Assembly: GCA_903813345.2 (NCBI GenBank)
Contig: CAIIXF020000001.1
Coordinates: 41,697,366-41,761,365, forward strand
Reading direction: 5' to 3'
DNA from: Owenia fusiformis
Taxonomy: Eukaryota > Annelida > Polychaeta > Sabellida > Oweniidae
DNA: 64,000 nucleotides
In this document: piece by piece, positions 49,701 through 61,407 of the stretch
How positions within the stretch are numbered: position 1 is the stretch's first letter
Layout of the letters: every line of letters starts with the position of its first letter
Made by a program: the position numbers and the translations under genes
The notes under the pieces: model-generated
What the model saw: the letters and a program-made list of their open reading frames with translations, nothing else
The model's database searches: none
Told to the model about the DNA's origin: nothing

Positions 49701-51743
49701 CACATCAGGCAACATTTGAAAACCCAAATATGATGTATTTGTTTTATTGACAATTGTGTTGAATCTGGGCACATTGAATAGATTATTTGGACAATAAACC
49801 AAATGAGCGGTTGTCAGCTAAATCAACAAAATCAGACATTCAAAAAAGTTAAAAATATATTACCTTGATAATTCAAAATATTCATTCATTTGTTAGCATT
49901 TCAGTCAATTTTACAGCAGGCCATGAAAGTCAAATGTAAGACATTTAAAATGCAAACATATATCTGGAAATTACAAAATTGAAATTTTAAATTACAAAAT
50001 TGAAATAGTCTTTTTACATTTTCCACAGCTTGTAAATTCATTAAAATAGCAGCATGCAAATTGGGAAATCCATTGGATTTCAGAAATAGATGTTGCTTTT
50101 GATAATAGTATCCAACAGCTTCTGTTGTATTTAAAAACATTGAAATTGATTTCATGTCGATTTCCATAAAAATAACAGTAATTGAAGGATGTGTTGGTTT
50201 GCTTTATGTTCTTATCGTAAAGTCATAGACAAATCATTCAATAGTTTCTTCAGCATTACGGAAAGCGTTTATTAATTACATACAAAGTAAAAAAAAACGG
50301 TAAGACATTTTCGAAGAATAATATGTAACATATCCATAAGACTATTTTCATATAAACGAGTGAAAACCTATATTTAACCATGTTTTCAACTTGTGCTTTT
50401 TTAATCTATTGGAACATACAATGTATGTAATGTGAATAAACATATAAAATAAACTAAATAGCAAAGTGGCATTTTATCTTGGATTTAAATGTACACAATT
50501 GGTAAGTTTGTAATTTTGTCATCCTGATTATTCAGAATTTTATTTATTTGTAGAGGTTTAAATGAAATTTCCTGCTGACGAGCAACCAACATTTATTTCA
50601 TAAAATCACACGAAAACTAGAGATCATTAAGGTGACGGTCATCTTGGCATTAAAAGTGTAAATCATCTGCAAAAGGTAGAGGGTAGTGTAGCTAACTGAT
50701 GAGAAACCAGGGTAAATTTTCACTAAAACATGAAGTAATAATCTATAAGACATTGTCAGAAGTGAAGTGATAGAATCATTTGACAATTCACTTTCATGTT
50801 TTATACCAATTTTATATCAATTTGAATTATGAATCACATCTGGGATCAAGCGCTGACACTTTTATTAGATGTATTTAATAAACTTTGAAGAGAATTGGCA
50901 GCAAAATTGAACGCTCGTATGTCACATTGACATTCAATGGTGATTGATGATTCTATCGAAATATTATTAAAGATATTTTTGCATTTTTATATATTTTTAC
51001 ATATTCCATGCCCAGAAATGTATTTTATACCAATATACTTTGTTACTATGGTGACCTATGTGAAATAATAAATTGTCAGGGGATTTGAAAAGCCCAGAAA
51101 TGTGTTACATTAGATTGAATACAATTGAAGCTTCGGCAAATCTCTCCAATTTAAGTTAAAACACAATTTATCAATTGGACATTGGACACTATTCTCTAAA
51201 AGTTATATGGCTTAACATTTTATGCAGAGAAATATGAGATATTTTTCTGGATTCCATCCCTTATTTTTTAGAAGTGAGGCCAGAACTTTAGCCTACAACT
51301 GTCTCGAAGGAAAAGTCTCTCTGCCTGTCATCAACCCCCTCCCCCTTTCTAACATTTTGTTAATCAATAAAAAATGCATATTAAAATATTTTGAGATTTT
51401 GCAATGCATTTTGGGAAAATAAATGATGGTTATGGATATAAAAAACTCATATCGAAATATTTTGAGATTTTTATTTGCAACCCATTTTCCATGTGAGAAT
51501 AAGAAAATAATGACAGTAATAAATATATGGGATGAATTGATTATATGCAAAACTGAGTTGATCAACTTGGAAAGTGTGATTTTGATGACAGTTCAATTAA
51601 TTTGTTTTCACGGTTGCACTGGTTATAGTTCATCATCCTTTTAATTGAAAACACTTAATGACCTTAGAATCTAGCTTAAAGATCTGATATTGTTATTAAT
51701 TATCATACCACTGAACTTGTAGTTTGAGGCTCACTGCAGCAAG

Positions 51744-51779
51744 TAGTCTTGCATGAAATCCTGCACCTGATGCAAGACC
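51744..51779. repeat. Compact AGTCTTGCAT inverted repeat
   Basis: TAGTCTTGCAT and ATGCAAGACCA face each other across 14 bases. They look like the two ends of the 10055-type element with the interior lost. Confidence 0.5.
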
Positions 51780-51813
51780 ATGTTATTTATCTTACATGTC
51801 AGTGTATGTCCAT

Positions 51814-52095
51814 GGGGAAGAGAAATGGAATGGAGGTATGGAGGGAGGGAGATGAAGAGAGAGGGGAAATTGAAAGGGACGGAGAGAGAGGGAGGAAGGA
51901 AGGGGAGAGAGAGGGAAAGAGACAGGGATGAAGAAAGACAGAGGGGTAAGGGAAGAGGGGGAAGAGAAAGGGACGGGGAGAGAGAGGGGCAAAGAGCAAG
52001 CGATGGGGAGAGGGGGAAGGAAGATAGAGAAACTGAGAGAAATTAGATAGATTAAAAGGGAGGGAGAGATAGAGGGAAAAGGAGGGGAGAGAGAG
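51814..52095 (+). repeat. Polypurine block of about 280 bp
   Basis: Almost uninterrupted G/A on the plus strand, built from GAGAGGGA-type units with only scattered pyrimidines. The frames of 60-103 residues across it on both strands are low-complexity artefacts. Mirror-symmetric purine tracts can form triplex DNA (established); its effect on this intron is unknown. Confidence 0.9.
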
Positions 52096-53193
52096 CTGTT
52101 CATTTATATAATTTGTTTTCCAATTTATTCAAACGTACCAGGCATCAAGGTAATCTTGCAAGTATCTTTCATTTCTATGTTATAATAATTAGATATGTAA
52201 GACCTTGCTATAAAAAATTATATTTACATAAGCCTTTAACAGAAACATAAATATTCCTCAGTCAAACAGCAAATTAATATACCACTCCATGAATTATCAT
52301 ATGTGCCAATCAAGATAGGTTTCATTGTAAGTATCATTGAGCAAAGTTTGTGTGGAAGGCAACAGCTTGGTTAAATCCAGTCTACCATAAAATGTATGTT
52401 TTCATAAAATGTTTTTGCAAAAATTTGCAAATATCATCTCTCCTTCAGTCATTGTCAATGATCTTATAAAACATTTAATGTTTATAAACAGGATTGTTAA
52501 GATTTTTATGTGATTTGAATTTCATTGTTTTTTTCAATATATCATTAAGGTCATAGCTCTTCTCTGACATTTAGCGGATGAGTGCTTGAATAGTGATTTT
52601 GCATCAGCAACAGTTTTTTTACAATCAATATATATTCATTTTTATTTCAACTGTGGATCTGCTGTGTTAACACAACATTATTGGTTTTATACAAGTAAAC
52701 AACTGAGACAGACATATTAATCTCTGCTATCATGACAATCGGAATTCTAACCACAAACTGACGCAAGACTACACATATCGAAGTGGATCTGATTGAAAAA
52801 GTAAAATAATTGATGTGTGCAGTGACAGTTTTATCTAAATGAGTTGTGAATCACAGCAAGATTTGCTGGGTTTAAAACTAACTGCTCAATTTCTTGCTGT
52901 TCCAGTCTTGACGAAAAATTTTAAGGTAGGCAAAAATGTTTCAGGAGGATTCCAATTGAAGAATTTGTTTCAAAATAAAAGTTGAAATAAGTAGTTTTGG
53001 GGCCGAATTATTGGGGTGTGTTGAATAGGGTATTATTTATAATATCTCATTGATGGCGCAAAGTTGATGGTGAACAATATAAGGTATTCTAATTTATATC
53101 ATTGTGGTATATTTTAGCCTTTAGGACAAGAAATGGGCAGTGAGCCCCCTTACACAATCAAATACCTTAATGAGTTTTCTGATGTATTTTCAG

Positions 53194-53274
53194 ACACAAG
53201 ATTTATTTGAGATGTTGGAAAAGCTCCAAGGCAAGAGAATTGATGACCAGCGTTGTGATATGCCTTCACTCAAT
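53194..53274 (+). CDS. RAP1GAP: First GoLoco exon of the Rap1GAP gene
   Basis: Acceptor GATGTATTTTCAG, 27 codons, then donor AAT|GTAAGT; phase 0 at both ends. The peptide T-QDLFEMLEKLQGKRIDDQR-C-D-M-P-S-L-N is a complete GoLoco motif: amphipathic helix (D-L-F-E-M-L-E-K-L-Q) and the acidic-Gln-Arg triad (D-D-Q-R) whose arginine reaches the nucleotide of G-alpha-i/o-GDP in known structures. It closely resembles the N-terminal GoLoco of RAP1GAP, including the R-C-x-x-P tail. In that family the motif recruits G-alpha-i or G-alpha-o and links heterotrimeric signalling to Rap1 inactivation. At 81 nt the exon is symmetric and could be skipped without changing frame. A second GoLoco exon follows 3.3 kb downstream. 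Confidence 0.9.
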
Positions 53275-56200
53275 GTAAGTCACAACACATGCTTTTATCA
53301 CAATAGGTAGTCTTGCATCAAGCCCCTGTGTCACCTTGTTTTGCCTTGTTTGGAATATACAATGGAGGTAGGATGATTAGAGACTTGATGCTAGACTCCA
53401 TAACCTTGATTCTTGTATACATGCAGCCCGTACTCAAGAAAAGGGATACCTGAGTTCATTGAAAAATGAGAGGACCACGTGGGCATGTTCCCCAAAAATA
53501 TCATTAATTACAATTCTGAATTTCATTTGTTTTTTAAAAGTAACAATGGGAATCTTGTAAAAGAATATTCAATATCCAAAATGCGAATTCGCAATACTTT
53601 TGGGAAATGGCTTCCAGAATAAGTTGCAGTTTGCATCGGAGGGACTAGTTTCTGATGGAGTGTTGTATTGGAATGTATTGTTCATTGCTAATGAAGTCAT
53701 ATTGTTTGTGGTTAGCCACTTCCTCTAATATGTTTATCTTCCTGCAAACCAGCAACGGACAGAAGTGTTCTAACCTGAATGTTGTCTCCAGTGGGTGGTG
53801 GAAAATGCTCATTTTCACTTAATGATTTTCTTCATTTTCAATAAGGACATACCATTTTAAAGTTGACACTAGATAATTTTCAAGTTTTTTGAGTTTTCCT
53901 AATTTCAATTGGTTGCAGTGTTAACTTAAACAAAAACTGGGAGATTGCTGAATATGAGAGTGTCTTGGAAGTCTGCAACTAGCAAAATGCAGAAGACCTT
54001 CTCATTGACGAGTAAACTCAAAGTTTTGAGATGGTAAATGATGAGGGTCTTGTAGATCAGGAATAAGATATCAATATGCTCCATCTGGGACTTGAGACCT
54101 TGTAGATAATATCTGTAACACAGCAAATGAGAGAGTCAAATGTTTCAATGCAAAATATAATGCAGCAATGTGAAAATTGCCATGAGGAATACTGGTGTTA
54201 TTGGTTTGATTATAATTAGAAAATGGGAGTTTTCTTATTCTAGGCAGATATGATGTGGTCACATTGTTATCCCCTTGGCTTAGATCATGAATGTATCACA
54301 TTATATTTATATAAGTTACTTTTCTCTATTTCTATATTACCTAGATATTTTATAATGAAAATTATACTCTTGTGATCTAATTTGTAGAAATGAACACCCT
54401 GAAAGAGCCCTCTTTAATACTAAATAACCCACTTTAACCAATTAACCCAGCTCACATATTACACATCTGATCCTCATGTTATTGTTGGTTTAGTATTTCT
54501 TGGTATTGGTCATTAATAGTAATTGCTCCAATAATATAACAATAAAAGTAAGCCATACACATGTGTATAAAAAGGTAATTGTAATATGTTCACCTCAGAA
54601 GGTCATCTAAGTTAGGTGACCGATTAATTCCAACCATTCTGTTGTTTTCACGCTCATGTAAATATCTGCAATAAATCTGTTGTTTCATTTTGGTTACTGC
54701 TTTTCAAATGGATCCGCTTTTCAAATGGATCTGCTTCATCAGTTTATCTACATTAGCAAGACTTTTGCCACCATTAGGATGACAATAATGAAAATAAAGT
54801 CAGCTGAAATGTTTTTTCATCAGTAAAAGCCATTACATTGATAAGACATAGAAATAAACCGCTGTTAGGAAATAAAGGATGGATGTCCCTCATACAAGAC
54901 TTACGCGTTAATATCATTTCTGAATAAGCAACATTTCAAGAGGACTCAATCAAATGATGTTCTTGTAAACCACGATTTTGTGGACATTTTTTATCTTTTG
55001 TTCATTTGAGATTAGAACTTGACTCTCCATGGCTTGCAGTTCTTGTGTGTTTTGGAAAGATCGAACACTGTTGCATATTTAAGATAAGATGAGACGGACC
55101 TACATGACTTGCATACAAACTAGCTCCATTATACAAAGTGATTCTTTTATACAAATCTGTCTTGTTTCAAAAATGTTCCACCAATCTCCTCCTATACAGT
55201 AATACATTTATCTTCATTTATTACGCTGAAAGCTTCTTAGAAAATCCCCTTGACTTGATCTTGATTTGAATTTTATAGGGTTTGCCTTGATGGATGATGG
55301 TAATAGGGATAGGAGATAATGGCTGATACATATCAATGGAAAATTAGACATTCTAAAACTGTCCACTTGGACAGACTCATTAGTTGAAAGAAAGGAATGA
55401 AACGCATACAAAATCTCATTTCAGAAAATTGTTCATGAACACATGCATGTACAATGTCTCATATTTGATCTTTTATATTTTGAAATCTTTACTATTCACA
55501 TAGTTCCAGAACCTGATTCTGTATAAGGCGTAGCTGGTCTATAGCCTGTAAGTCATGACTTCACTTTCACCAGCTCCTTCCTCCCAATAATTTGTATTGG
55601 TATTCAATTTCATGGTTTTGTAATCTTGCATTTTAAGGATGGTCTGCCATCCTATTTTTCTTATGGAAACATGCCAAAGTCATTATATCCTTAATATAAA
55701 GAGGACTTAAATTTTAAAAATTGACTACATCTTAAAAAGGATGACTGCTTTAAAATTTACATGTCTGTTTACTGGATGAAGGGGTATGCTGAGGGCAATA
55801 AAGATTAATGAATGGGCCTAATTAGACAGCCACAAAGCACTCTTCATTGTGGGTTTTCCCAACCTGTACTATCTCGATCTCTCAAGCATTGGGGGGCTTT
55901 GTTCGTTTGTCAGTCATGAAACAGTAAATTTTTGTACTCTTTTGTACTCTTTTGCGCCTTAATCATCAATCTTGCTTTTCCCTTTAATCAACAATGTAAT
56001 TTTCTCATAGCTTGTTTACAAAACAATTTATTGATTTCCCCACCATATTTTTTGTGCATGCATGTGCAGGTGACCTTGATTCTTTGAACTTTGTGTACGC
56101 TGATGGAGAATGTGACAACATCTTTCCAGTTGATGTGGTGTTATGACTTTAAAGTAAACAATTGTAAAAATCCAACTCCGTATTAAAAGGGGATGCTACC

Positions 56201-56604
56201 AAGCTAGACATCTATAACAAACAATAGAGGAATCATGATTTAGGGTGTCGTGACTGATGAAATGAGCATAGCCTAGATAAAGAAAGACTCTGATAAATCA
56301 AAATGAACCCTCTTACATTATGTTGAAAGATTGAGAAGGAAAGAGTTGGACGGAGATGCCTTGATTAACCAGGATGTTACTTAGAGTGTGATAAACCTCA
56401 TTGTATTTTATAGGCTTGTTTACAATTGGCATCTTCCAAACACACAAACAAACATAAAACAATACTAATACACTACATTTTGATTTTAGATTTTAACCTG
56501 AAATATTTGAAGCTCGTTGTGCCCATATTTGGCAATATATAGTTTCCTCTCCATAACTCTGATAGCATTGAACTACGTAACTAAATATTAATATTGATTT
56601 ACAG
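53275..56604 (+). other. Intron between the two GoLoco exons
   Basis: 3,330 bp. A truncated AGTCTTGCATC element begins 33 bases after the donor. A 17-19-bp duplication (TTTTCAAATGGATCYGCT) is at about 54708-54735. Nothing else is recognised. Confidence 0.7.
53308..53397. mobile_element. Short AGTCTTGCATC-family element next to the GoLoco exon
   Basis: TAGTCTTGCATCAAGCCCC at the left and AGAGACTTGATGCTAGACT at the right form an imperfect inverted repeat over 90 bp. It is related to the 10055-10331 element but lacks most of the interior. Confidence 0.55.
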
Positions 56605-56691
56605 GCACATGAGTTGTTTGAGTCTCTGTTGCGGTTTCAAGCCATTCGGATGGATGACCAGAGGTGTCACATGCCTCTGTCACCCAATCAG
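56605..56691 (+). CDS. RAP1GAP: Second GoLoco exon of the Rap1GAP gene
   Basis: Acceptor TTGATTTACAG, 29 codons, then donor CAG|GTGACT; phase 0 at both ends. The peptide A-HELFESLLRFQAIRMDDQR-C-H-M-P-L-S-P-N-Q aligns with the previous exon without gaps through D-D-Q-R-C-x-M-P. It is thus a second GoLoco motif with an intact D-D-Q-R triad, but a different helix surface (F-E-S-L-L-R-F against F-E-M-L-E-K-L). The vertebrate RAP1GAP proteins I know carry one such motif. At 87 nt it is symmetric, so it could be used together with, or instead of, the 53194 exon. Used together, the two motifs would abut with almost no linker, which may favour alternative use (inference). Confidence 0.88.
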
Positions 56692-57832
56692 GTGACTGCA
56701 TATGATCACATGATCAATGACATCATAAATGTTGTTGTTTTGCTTTTACGCTTCAAACGTTCACAATTGATATATTTTCTCAATAATGATATAGTTCAGA
56801 TGAGATACTGAGACATTTAAAGCACTTTGACAACTTGCTATCTAGAAATATTTTAATTGAGAAATTATGTCAGTAATGGATTTTTCCGAAGAAACAGCTT
56901 ATTGTAGAAATGCTGCTGATGTCATACATGTTTTGATGATGTCATATATGTTTATATCATATCTGGTTGTTTTGAAAGCTGATATACATGTACTCTAGTT
57001 GCTTATCAGTCCGTGTAATTGTTTTTTATGCGATGACGACATTATTCAATAATTCAGATTGCTTTGTTATGATTATTTTGAATACGCTTTAATGTTGTAT
57101 GTAAGAATTGAGACAATACAACCTTGTATTGTATACAATATTGATATCTTTTTTTTCAGTTTAAATCTGTCATTAATTTGTACTTTGATGTAAATGTAGA
57201 AAATGTCATTTAGATTGTTTTATTGACACTTTGCATTCTCAGATCCTGCCTGGGATCTTGCGTTTATAGCACTCTTATTTCGCATGGAGATTAGGATAGG
57301 GAAATTAAATGATGTTTAGCATTATTATTTTTATAGAAGGATAAAGGTTTTGTTTTTTATCATATTAGTAATATCTCCTTGGAGCATCTTATGTCCAATG
57401 AAATTTATAATTTTTTTGTCAAAATAGGTGACTTTATATGATAGCGCTTTTCTATAAATGCTACATTGATGTTATAGATTTTAGTATATAGTCTTGAAAT
57501 GTGAAGGAATATGCTGAACTCTTTTGTCACTCTAGCCTTATAAAGTATCCATTTTCTATATAAGAACTATTGTATCTTAAGCAAATGGGATTTGTGACAT
57601 ATAATATCTCGATCACTTGTTCGTGTGTGATTATCATCTTATGGTTTATTATTCAAAGTAAAAACTCTATTTCTAAGACAATTGTTTTTCTTATTGTTAT
57701 TTGCCATACATCATATATGTTTTTATTTGGGTTAAGTTTGATATACCTCATTACTCATTAATCATTTTGATTTGTAATAATTACATGCAACAGTTGTATA
57801 GTTTGTCATTCTTTGTGAGCTGTGATGTGAGC

Positions 57833-57872
57833 CAGACTGTCAGTATGCATTACAGACTGTCAGTATGCATTA
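57833..57872. repeat. 20-bp perfect tandem duplication
   Basis: CAGACTGTCAGTATGCATTA occurs twice head to tail. Confidence 0.95.
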
Positions 57873-58845
57873 CACATAATATCATTCACAATTATAATAT
57901 TTACATTGTTTGATTAATGGAAAATCTGGTTGAATGATTTCATTTCATCAATTAGTTTTACGTCTGAATAAACAGTTAGGCGATTGTATGTCGTAGGAAA
58001 TGCCTGTGAGAAGCCATTGTGGCTGTTGATTTCTACTGTCACCTTTTGAAAAATAAAAAAATGTATTGTGTTCCTCGGGGCTCAAATGTCAATACAGTAT
58101 TATATAGATTTCCAAGAATATTGATCACATTATTACACTCAGATCTGATTTCCAGATGTTTCCGAGTAATAAACCTTGGAGCCCTGGGTGACATGATTTC
58201 TTTTCTTGTGTGACTCATGCAATAAATAAATAACTCGAATATACAAAATTAAGTTTAAGATGCTGTAATGTCTGGTTGAGAACATCAAATAGATATTTGA
58301 ATTACTTGAGAAGAAAACTGAGAGCTATTGAAATTAAATCACCATGACACATGAGATTATTAGTATAGTGACACATCATTGTGTGATGACACATCATATT
58401 GACTCAGTCATCTGATTTCAAGTTAGATCAATCAAAATATCCAGGTTCAATTGACCATTTAATAAGAAAAAAAGAAATCTTCAGATGATGTCATTTTGCA
58501 CCAATTAATCCTTTCAATATTTGATCCTTAAATACCCAGAGTGACGAGAGAAAACTAGTGACAGAAGAGAGAAAACTAGTGACAGAAATTGTAATGCATG
58601 GCAATATTTATCTAAGTTACATAAAAAAAGCAATTGTATTCAAGATTGCACATGTATAATATTCAGTGTAATAGTGCATTGGTACTTGTATGTTTGCCCC
58701 ATATAGGTGATTTAAGATCATAGATAACGATAGGCTATAACATTGCCGTTGTTTGAAAAGGTGTTTATTAGCATTATATTTATATTATTAACATCCAGTG
58801 AACATAGAAAACCATGGAGGTCCTGAAAAAACACTTGATATAAAG

Positions 58846-59115
58846 TACAATAACTACATAATTGTGCAATAACTATGTAGTTATACATTATTATACAATA
58901 ACTACATATTTCTACAATAAATAAATAATTATACATTAACTACATTATTGTACATTAGTTCCATTGTTATACAATAACTGCATAATTATGCAATAACTAC
59001 ATACTTATACATTAACAATATTTTTATACAATAACTACATAATTATATATTAACACCATTATTATAAAATAACTACATAAATATACAATAACCACATAAT
59101 TAAACAATGTCTACA
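58846..59115. repeat. AT-rich degenerate tandem array (ACAATAACTACATAATTAT)
   Basis: At least ten loosely periodic copies of CAATAACTACATAATTATA variants over about 270 bp. They are contiguous and diverged, so this is a minisatellite and not a CRISPR array. Confidence 0.85.
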
Positions 59116-59942
59116 TAAACAGAAATACCTGCAGCAGAAGGATCAGGAGGCAATATTTGAAGAAAATAAACACATATGTCATACTCATGATTAGACTCGT
59201 TCCTTCCTGATGTCTGGCTCGGAAAGAACTGTTATTGAATTATTTCACTGGCAGATTAAACAAGCAAGATTATAGCAAGACTGGCAGTATTAATTAAGCA
59301 AGTATTTAATGTCAATGTGAATGATAAATTACACAATCCATAATTCCATTGTTGAAGATGTTTTATATCCAGATTGATTATCTCATTCTCATTATGATTC
59401 AATAAAATCATGCATGAATGATTGGGAAAAGTGATTTCCCAAGCACTGACGAAGCTATCAGGCACAGTATCTTTTTGTGAGTGTGACCTTTCTCCCAGTT
59501 GAATATCTATTTGCACCCATGGTGATTGATTCAAATGGAAATATTTTCACTAGTTTGGATGTTTATTAGAATAGGCATTAGGCAAGGTGAGAATTTCGCT
59601 CCGAGTTGAGGAAAAACCTGCGAGAACATTGTAAACATTAATATTTTATGAAATGGTGTCATCAACGAGAATCAATCACTACGTTATTAACTCCCATTAG
59701 ACTCGATCATCTATCATTTAGAACAATTTTCTGGATTGCAATTCTCTAATTTATCGTGTACCCTTAGCACTGATTGTTGACACATATAGCAGTGACATGT
59801 ATAGATTTACTATTAACCTAGATTGTACCTCAGTCTGTTGTCATTAAGTGAGGTTGAATTCTCATGAGTGTGTTCATTTTCATTTTTTAATATTTACTAA
59901 AATACATCTCCCTAAATGATAGAAATATATATTCAAAGAATG

Positions 59943-60067
59943 TAGAGGATATCCTATGCTTCAAATGAAATATGGTTTTTATCTACCAGTTGACAGTTAT
60001 ATCTGCCAGATGAGCCAAAGGAGCAAAAATCCCATATTAGAAGCCATATCATGTAATACAAGTATAG
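59943..60067. repeat. Decayed copy of the ATCCTATG palindrome family
   Basis: AGAGGATATCCTATGCTTC at the left and CATATCATGTAATACAAG to TATAGG at the right loosely follow the 63600-63732 element (shared AGGATATCCTATG, TTTTTATCTAC and TATATCTGC blocks). Pairing is poor, so confidence is low. Confidence 0.3.
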
Positions 60068-60616
60068 GTTCATTGTCACACAAGAAATCTTTCACTTAAC
60101 AATCTTCTACTCGACAAACTTTTGCTGAATAATATGCTGGAATAGTTCAATAATATGAATTTTCTCACTCTGGTGAAAAAAATTCTGGGCTGTTTATTTT
60201 GATTTCTTAAAATGTCTATATAATAGCCTAACATTATTCTTTATTACCAACAAGATTAGATATTATGTGCTTTAGGATTTCTAATTTGATGTAATATTAG
60301 ATTAAAACCTCATAATTCTGATTCATTATGCACAGCCATGGAGGTTTTAGTTCACTATTTGCTGTATTTTCTCAATGGCAATAAGTATTGCACAAGACTT
60401 CTATAATGAGTATTACATACCCAGCGAAGCATTTGTATTGAAGTCAATGGAGCTGAAGGTCGGCTATATATTCCTGTATAGCCGCCAAACCTTTTACCAT
60501 GACAATCTTATGACGTCATCGGGACGTCATGTTTCATTTCTTCCTAATTTCACTCGCACACAGACACGTGGCGTCATTGATATAACGTAGCCATGATATA
60601 AAAGTATGTAATACAA

Positions 60617-60733
60617 CAGTTATGTCCGTATCATTGAATATATGCCTTCGGTCTGTCGTAATATAACCCTCGCAAGCTCGGGCTATATTGGTGACAGACC
60701 TTAGGCATATATTCAATGATAGGGACATAACTG
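60617..60733. repeat. 117-bp foldback element
   Basis: CAGTTATGTCC pairs with GGACATAACTG, TATCATTGAATATATGCCT with AGGCATATATTCAATGATA, and GGTCTGTC with GACAGACC, around CCCTCGCAAGCTCGGG. It is close to perfect along its whole length. The minus-strand 64-residue frame across it is an artefact. Confidence 0.8.
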
Positions 60734-61350
60734 CTAAATATAATATAGCTGGTTATATACTTTGCTGATGCTCCAGTCAAATGTTATTTTAATTTCTGGA
60801 ATTTAGATTTATTATGTTTGTATGAAGCATGCATGACAACTGTGATATTCTTATTGTGATGCTACTTTTATTTTATGACATTGTTTCATCAATGTACATT
60901 TGCAGGACTCTCTTGGGATATGCTTAACTTTACAATGCACCTCCCTTCTGATAGGTGAATGGAATTGAAATCTTATATACAGTACAATACTGTTTATATG
61001 TCATATGTCATGCTTTGATACTATTGTCATTAAAGAAATATATATAAATGAAACTCGCCCATGAACACCTGTACCATCTAATAGGTGGACCTCACTATCT
61101 GTTACTTAACGTTAACCCCCTAGGAACCTGCCTGAACCACCTGTAACTATCATTAATATCACGAGCCATTTTTCTTGTCTACTAACCAACTGTACATTAG
61201 TGCTAATTACATACTTGTATAAAAAAGAAGCCATATATTGTTGTATGCATGTTTGGTATATACTGTATACATGTGATTGGCATCATGCGAGACAGGAGTA
61301 AACGAAATAACAGAAACAAATGGAATTCATTTTTCAATTCTTTATTTCAG

Positions 61351-61407
61351 AGCGCCAGTACATTGCAAAGACCTGAGAAGAAACCGTTATTTGCATCAGT
61401 ACAAGAG
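61351..61407 (+). CDS. RAP1GAP: Linker exon of the Rap1GAP gene upstream of the Rap-GAP domain
   Basis: Acceptor AATTCTTTATTTCAG, 19 codons reading SASTLQRPEKKPLFASVQE, donor GAG|GTAGGT; phase 0 at both ends (57 nt). Joined to the next exon it gives S-V-Q-E-V-L-R-G-A-Q-P-Y-P, which corresponds to the short S-x-x-E-V segment that precedes the P-Y-P block between the GoLoco motif and the GAP domain in RAP1GAP proteins. It is flexible, lysine/proline-rich sequence with no catalytic residues. The splice sites are clear, and the exon is short enough to be missed by gene finders. Confidence 0.82.

Larger units (their letters stand above)
46727..53193 (+). other. Intron between the hub and first GoLoco exons
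   Basis: No supported exon. It includes the short AGTCTTGCAT palindrome at 51744-51779 and the polypurine block at 51814-52095. The remainder is AT-rich sequence with unsupported short frames. Confidence 0.6.
56692..61350 (+). other. Intron with AT-rich tandem repeats and palindromes
   Basis: No supported exon. It holds a 20-bp duplication, a duplicated AGAGAAAACTAGTGACAGA (about 58547-58586), a long CAATAACTACATAATTATA array, a decayed ATCCTATG-type palindrome and a 117-bp foldback element. Confidence 0.6.

Noticed and set aside
51780-52103. Open frames of 60-103 residues on both strands
   Set aside because: Low-complexity G/A tract gives Glu/Arg/Gly-rich or Ser/Pro/Leu-rich peptides in every frame; no gene signal.
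58846-59115. AT-rich repeat array considered as CRISPR or replication origin
   Set aside because: Diverged contiguous units without spacers; a nuclear minisatellite is the simplest reading.
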